From: Campylorhamphus procurvoides
Taxonomy: Eukaryota; Chordata; Aves; Passeriformes; Dendrocolaptidae
Direction: 5' to 3'
NCBI GenBank assembly: GCA_013396655.1
Contig: WBMV01008576.1
Location: 553,406 to 617,405, forward strand
DNA length: 64,000 nt
Shown here: positions 26,690 through 64,000 of the stretch, piece after piece
How the letters are laid out: every line of letters begins with the position of its first letter
Numbering within the stretch: the first letter of the stretch is position 1
The notes under the pieces: model-generated
What the model saw: only the letters and a program-made list of their open reading frames with translations
Told to the model about the DNA's origin: nothing
Databases searched by the model: none
Position numbers and translations under genes: made by a program

Positions 26690-26830
26690 CCAGCCTCTCT
26701 AGGGAGATAACTGTTATCCTTGGATTATATATGGGGACCTATGACTTAAAGCAGCACTGATATTGCATGCAAGGTAGGGAAGTGAACCAAAGTCTCACTG
26801 CTTGTGCACTACATACTGCTCCCTGGAGAG
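26690..26830 (+). mobile_element. MIR/CORE-like SINE fossil
   Basis: The order GTTATCC, TATATGGGGA, GACTTAAAGCAG, GCAAGGTAGGGAAGTGAACC, AGTCTCACTGC, GTGCACTACATACTG resembles the tail part of ancient amniote SINEs, whose consensus has GTTATCC, ATGGGGAAACTGAGG, CAAGGTCAC, GAACCCAGGTCTCC and a CACTA ending. Divergence is high. The same fossil recurs in copy 2 of the duplication at about 28206-28346. Confidence 0.4.
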
Positions 26831-27179
26831 CTTCCTGCTGGTTGCTTAGCTAATGGAGAGGTATCATGTTGAAGTATCGTGGAAGAAATAGGTCCCTGAA
26901 GGAGGTTTGAAAAAGGGTAAGAGCTTTATGAATTTTCATGTAATTTTATTTCATATACATAACAAACATAGGAGGAAGGAATGAACAATAAATCCACACT
27001 GATAGACAAAACGTCTTTATGAAAGAATCAGTCACCACCTAGGTACTAGCATTCCACTCAAGACTTCCAAAAAGCTGTTTGGTGACAGTCAGCTGCAAAA
27101 GCTGATCATGGAAGTAGGTCCTGTGTGACAGCTGAGTAGGCTTCACCGGTGGGATCTACTACATGTCACAGAGAAAAAG

Positions 27180-27600
27180 ATGGAATTAATCTGAGGTCAT
27201 CTAGCCCATCTCCTTGCCCCGAGCAGAACTGCTTATAAAGATATAATTTCTGATAGAAGTATGTTCCCTGTTCTCAATGCTGTCCAATGAAGGTGACTTT
27301 GCTCTCTACTAAGGCAGACTACAATGGCTTTTCATTTTCACTGCCATTAGAAACCCATCTAATGCTAATACTGAAGTTGTATCTTGCAGTTTGAGCTCAT
27401 TACTTCTCACCAGCCTAGCTGGGACATGAAGGGCAGATTGCTTGCTTCCATTCTTTTCACAGCAGTCTGTTACATATTTGAAAACTGATAACCTATCTTC
27501 CTCTGGCTTTTCCAAGGGACTCAATTTATTCAGCCTTTTTTCATTCCCTGATGGGAATAAAACCTCTTATAATCTGTTTTCCTTTAAAATTTTTCCAGTT
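27180..27600 (-). mobile_element. Old CR1/L3-type LINE fragment, antisense
   Basis: Read on the + strand, GAGGTCATCTAGCCCATCTC, GAGCTCATTACTTCTCACC, AACTGATAACCTATCTTCC and AATTTATTCAGCCTTTTTTC follow the order seen in reverse complements of old CR1/L3 elements. It is repeated in copy 2 at about 28696-29116. Confidence 0.5.
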
Positions 27601-27808
27601 CCCACACCTTTTCCTGAGTGGAAACCCAAAGTACCCCAGTGCATGAAGGTAAATTTCTAGTAGCAGAGAGCACCTGAGGTTGGCACCAACACTTTGTCTC
27701 CCCTTAAATGCCCTTTCCTTCTCCCCGTTCAAAGTGATGCTCCAAGGTGAATCCCAGGCGTTGCCCCGGGGCCCAAATACAATCAGGATTGGCAGATTTG
27801 GACAGGAT

Positions 27809-27809
27809 N
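27809..27809. other. Single N at the duplication junction (assembly gap)
   Basis: An undetermined base separates the end of copy 1 from the start of copy 2. A gap placed exactly where two near-identical blocks meet points to two overlapping contig ends scaffolded without merging. Confidence 0.9.
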
Positions 27810-28205
27810 ACTGCCTCCATAGCAGCAGACAGCTAAATGTGGATATGCATGAGTTAATCCAGAAAGTTGTATACTATACAAATTATTCACAGAGGGGAAA
27901 TTTAACTCCATAACCAAACTATCAAACTGCCAGAACAGCTGTTTATGTTGCAGTAACACCAAAAACCTAACCTAAGGCTAAGATCCCATTGCAACTAGTG
28001 GAATCACTGCCCCAGGAAAATTACAGACTGTTTTCTAGTCCAAGTACACAAAGGACATAAAATCAATTAAGAATAGCAAGAATAAAAGCAAAACAAATAG
28101 TAGTAACACCTGCCTGGCTTTTATGTACTGCTTTTCATCTTTTCATCAGTAGGCCTTACAGGGTTTGGTCCTACATTGTCCCACAGTCCTTAGTGTATTT
28201 TCAGA

Positions 28206-28346
28206 CCAGCCTCTCTAGGGAGATAACTGTTATCCTTGGATTATATATGGGGACCTATGACTTAAAGCAGCACTGATATTGCATGCAAGGTAGGGAAGTG
28301 AACCAAAGTCTCACTGCTTGTGCACTACATACTGCTCCCTGGAGAG
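28206..28346 (+). mobile_element. MIR-like SINE fossil, copy in duplicated block
   Basis: Identical in position and sequence to the fossil at 26690-26830, shifted by 1516 bases. It is part of the probable assembly duplication, not an independent insertion. Confidence 0.4.
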
Positions 28347-28695
28347 CTTCCTGCTGGTTGCTTAGCTAATGGAGAGGTATCATGTTGAAGTATCGTGGAA
28401 GAAATAGGTCCCTGAAGGAGGTTTGAAAAAGGGTAAGAGCTTTATGAATTTTCATGTAATTTTATTTCATATACATAACAAACATAGGAGGAAGGAATGA
28501 ACAATAAATCCACACTGATAGACAAAACGTCTTTATGAAAGAATCAGTCACCACCTAGGTACTAGCATTCCACTCAAGACTTCCAAAAAGCTGTTTGGTG
28601 ACAGTCAGCTGCAAAAGCTGATCATGGAAGTAGGTCCTGTGTGACAGCTGAGTAGGCTTCACCGGTGGGATCTACTACATGTCACAGAGAAAAAG

Positions 28696-29116
28696 ATGGA
28701 ATTAATCTGAGGTCATCTAGCCCATCTCCTTGCCCCGAGCAGAACTGCTTATAAAGATATAATTTCTGATAGAAGTATGTTCCCTGTTCTCAATGCTGTC
28801 CAATGAAGGTGACTTTGCTCTCTACTAAGGCAGACTACAATGGCTTTTCATTTTCACTGCCATTAGAAACCCATCTAATGCTAATACTGAAGTTGTATCT
28901 TGCAGTTTGAGCTCATTACTTCTCACCAGCCTAGCTGGGACATGAAGGGCAGATTGCTTGCTTCCATTCTTTTCACAGCAGTCTGTTACATATTTGAAAA
29001 CTGATAACCTATCTTCCTCTGGCTTTTCCAAGGGACTCAATTTATTCAGCCTTTTTTCATTCCCTGATGGGAATAAAACCTCTTATAATCTGTTTTCCTT
29101 TAAAATTTTTCCAGTT
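28696..29116 (-). mobile_element. Old CR1/L3-type LINE fragment, copy in duplicated block
   Basis: Counterpart of 27180-27600 in copy 2 of the duplication, shifted by 1516 bases; not an independent insertion. Confidence 0.5.
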
Positions 29117-29324
29117 CCCACACCTTTTCCTGAGTGGAAACCCAAAGTACCCCAGTGCATGAAGGTAAATTTCTAGTAGCAGAGAGCACCTGAGGTTGGC
29201 ACCAACACTTTGTCTCCCCTTAAATGCCCTTTCCTTCTCCCCGTTCAAAGTGATGCTCCAAGGTGAATCCCAGGCGTTGCCCCGGGGCCCAAATACAATC
29301 AGGATTGGCAGATTTGGACAGGAT

Positions 29325-29689
29325 TGACCCAGTGATGGCTATCCCAGGCGCAGAGGGGCTATATTCCCAGTCAGTCAGTCGGCATTCCTTCCGTGGTGTG
29401 GGTTCCTGGGAGCAGCAGATCCCGGGCTGCCCCTTCCAGGGCTACGTGGCATGGGATGAGCAGCCAGGTCAGGCACGCAGAGATAACATCGATGGCTCCT
29501 GCAGGATTATCTGCCACCTCACCCACCTGTTAATCTTGAGTAATCCACCTGTGCTGTTGCCACTAATTAGCATTTCATCACTAATTTAGGCAATCCTCGA
29601 CTCCAAAGAACACCTTTGTGTTCTCTCCAGCGTGCTCAGCAATCTAGCGGGGCTGTAATTGCAGCACAGGACGTAAGAAACCTCTAATA
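29325..29689 (+). other. Unique DNA just upstream of the AGPS CpG island
   Basis: Moderately GC-rich sequence with AATCTTGAGTAATCC and CACTAATTAGCATTTCATCA, which hold homeodomain-type TAAT/AATTAG cores, and CACCTG E-boxes near 29526 and 29547. These are generic motifs that could serve a proximal enhancer; no function is shown. Confidence 0.3.
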
Positions 29690-29817
29690 AATGCTTTTGT
29701 GGCTCTCCGCAGTTTCCTCACGCAGGCCCTGCCCTGCCGGGGCAGGAACCTCTGGCAACACTCTGGAGAAAAGGGGAAAAGAGCCGAGCGCGGCGGCCGC
29801 GGGGCCGGGGCGGCCTT

Positions 29818-29950
29818 CCCTGCTGTGCTGGGCCATTCCCTGCCATTCCCTTCCGTTCCTCGCCTTTTCCTGCCTTTCTTTTCCTCTCCGTTCCCCTCCA
29901 TTCCTCTTTCCCTGCCGCTCCCCTCCATTCCCCTCCGCTCCCCGTCCCCC
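29818..29950 (+). repeat. Pyrimidine-rich tract of CCATTCC/CTCC-type repeats
   Basis: About 130 bases are nearly all C and T on the + strand, built from repeated CCATTCCC, CCGTTCC, TTTTCC and CCCCTCC units. The minus strand carries GGGAATGG/GGAAGGGAA runs, which hold GGAA ETS cores. Such tracts can adopt triplex structures and commonly act as promoter elements. Confidence 0.8.
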
Positions 29951-30035
29951 CCCGTGCCGGTGCCGGTGCCCGCGCGGGGCGGCCCTTCCGGCCGCGCGCC
30001 CTCTGACCCGGCGCCGCTCGGGCCCGACGGGAGCG

Positions 30036-64000
<33,965 letters not shown>

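Larger units (their letters stand above)
26299..27808. repeat. Direct duplication, copy 1 (1510 bp)
   Basis: This block is repeated in the same orientation at 27810-29324. Apart from a 5-base insertion in copy 2 (near 27871-27877) I see no difference in the stretches compared. It ends exactly before the N at 27809. It contains a MIR-like SINE fossil (about 26690-26830) and an antisense CR1/L3-like fragment (about 27180-27600). It is most likely an assembly artefact. Confidence 0.95.
27810..29324. repeat. Direct duplication, copy 2 (1515 bp)
   Basis: Second copy of 26299-27808. The offset is 1511 bases before and 1516 bases after a 5-base TA-rich insertion (GTATAC in copy 1, GTATACTATAC in copy 2). 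The sequence runs on into unique DNA at 29325, upstream of the AGPS promoter. Confidence 0.95.

Noticed and set aside
27309..29248. Pairs of identical open frames 1516 bases apart, as if a duplicated gene
   Set aside because: They lie in the duplicated block over antisense LINE sequence; the duplication is probably an assembly artefact and the frames are not genes.

Overview
The window is vertebrate nuclear DNA and almost certainly avian. Evidence: spliced exons with GT/AG borders, CR1 LINE fragments whose 3' ends carry the usual TTCTGTGATTCTAT-type tail, LTRs of a family common in bird genomes (ERVL-like), two CpG islands, and AT-rich low-coding DNA elsewhere. The species cannot be named from the sequence.

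The only protein gene I can support is AGPS (alkylglycerone-phosphate synthase, the peroxisomal FAD enzyme of ether-lipid/plasmalogen synthesis), on the + strand. Its CpG-island promoter and probable first exon lie at about 29690-30130. Twelve internal coding exons (2 to 13) lie between 40777 and 63016. Every splice junction is GT/AG and the reading phase is continuous from exon 2 to exon 13, covering roughly human residues 87-454 of 658. The 3' exons, with the catalytic tyrosine, are beyond the right edge. The N-terminal part with the PTS2 peroxisome signal is not visible: a single N at 30060 interrupts exon 1, so it probably sits in an assembly gap.

Layout. 1-240: GC-rich edge of a CpG island, possibly of the upstream neighbour (NFE2L2 by vertebrate synteny, inference). 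240-29690: intergenic DNA holding a decayed ERVL-like provirus (3713-5420), a CR1 3' fragment (21975-22278), simple repeats and a near-perfect 1.5 kb tandem duplication (26299-29324) whose two copies meet at a single N and which looks like an assembly artefact. 29690-64000: AGPS with large introns. Intron 1 holds an antisense LTR-like element and a CR1 split by another antisense LTR-like insertion; intron 2 holds an old antisense CR1/L3-type LINE; intron 11 holds a solo ERVL-like LTR.

I found no CRISPR array, tRNA, rRNA or gene cluster of an undescribed system. The most useful observations concern assembly integrity (the two N sites), the nested retroelements, a perfect 12-bp hairpin in intron 1, a possible unannotated minus-strand exon pair near 19 kb, and small sequence differences of this AGPS from the human enzyme.
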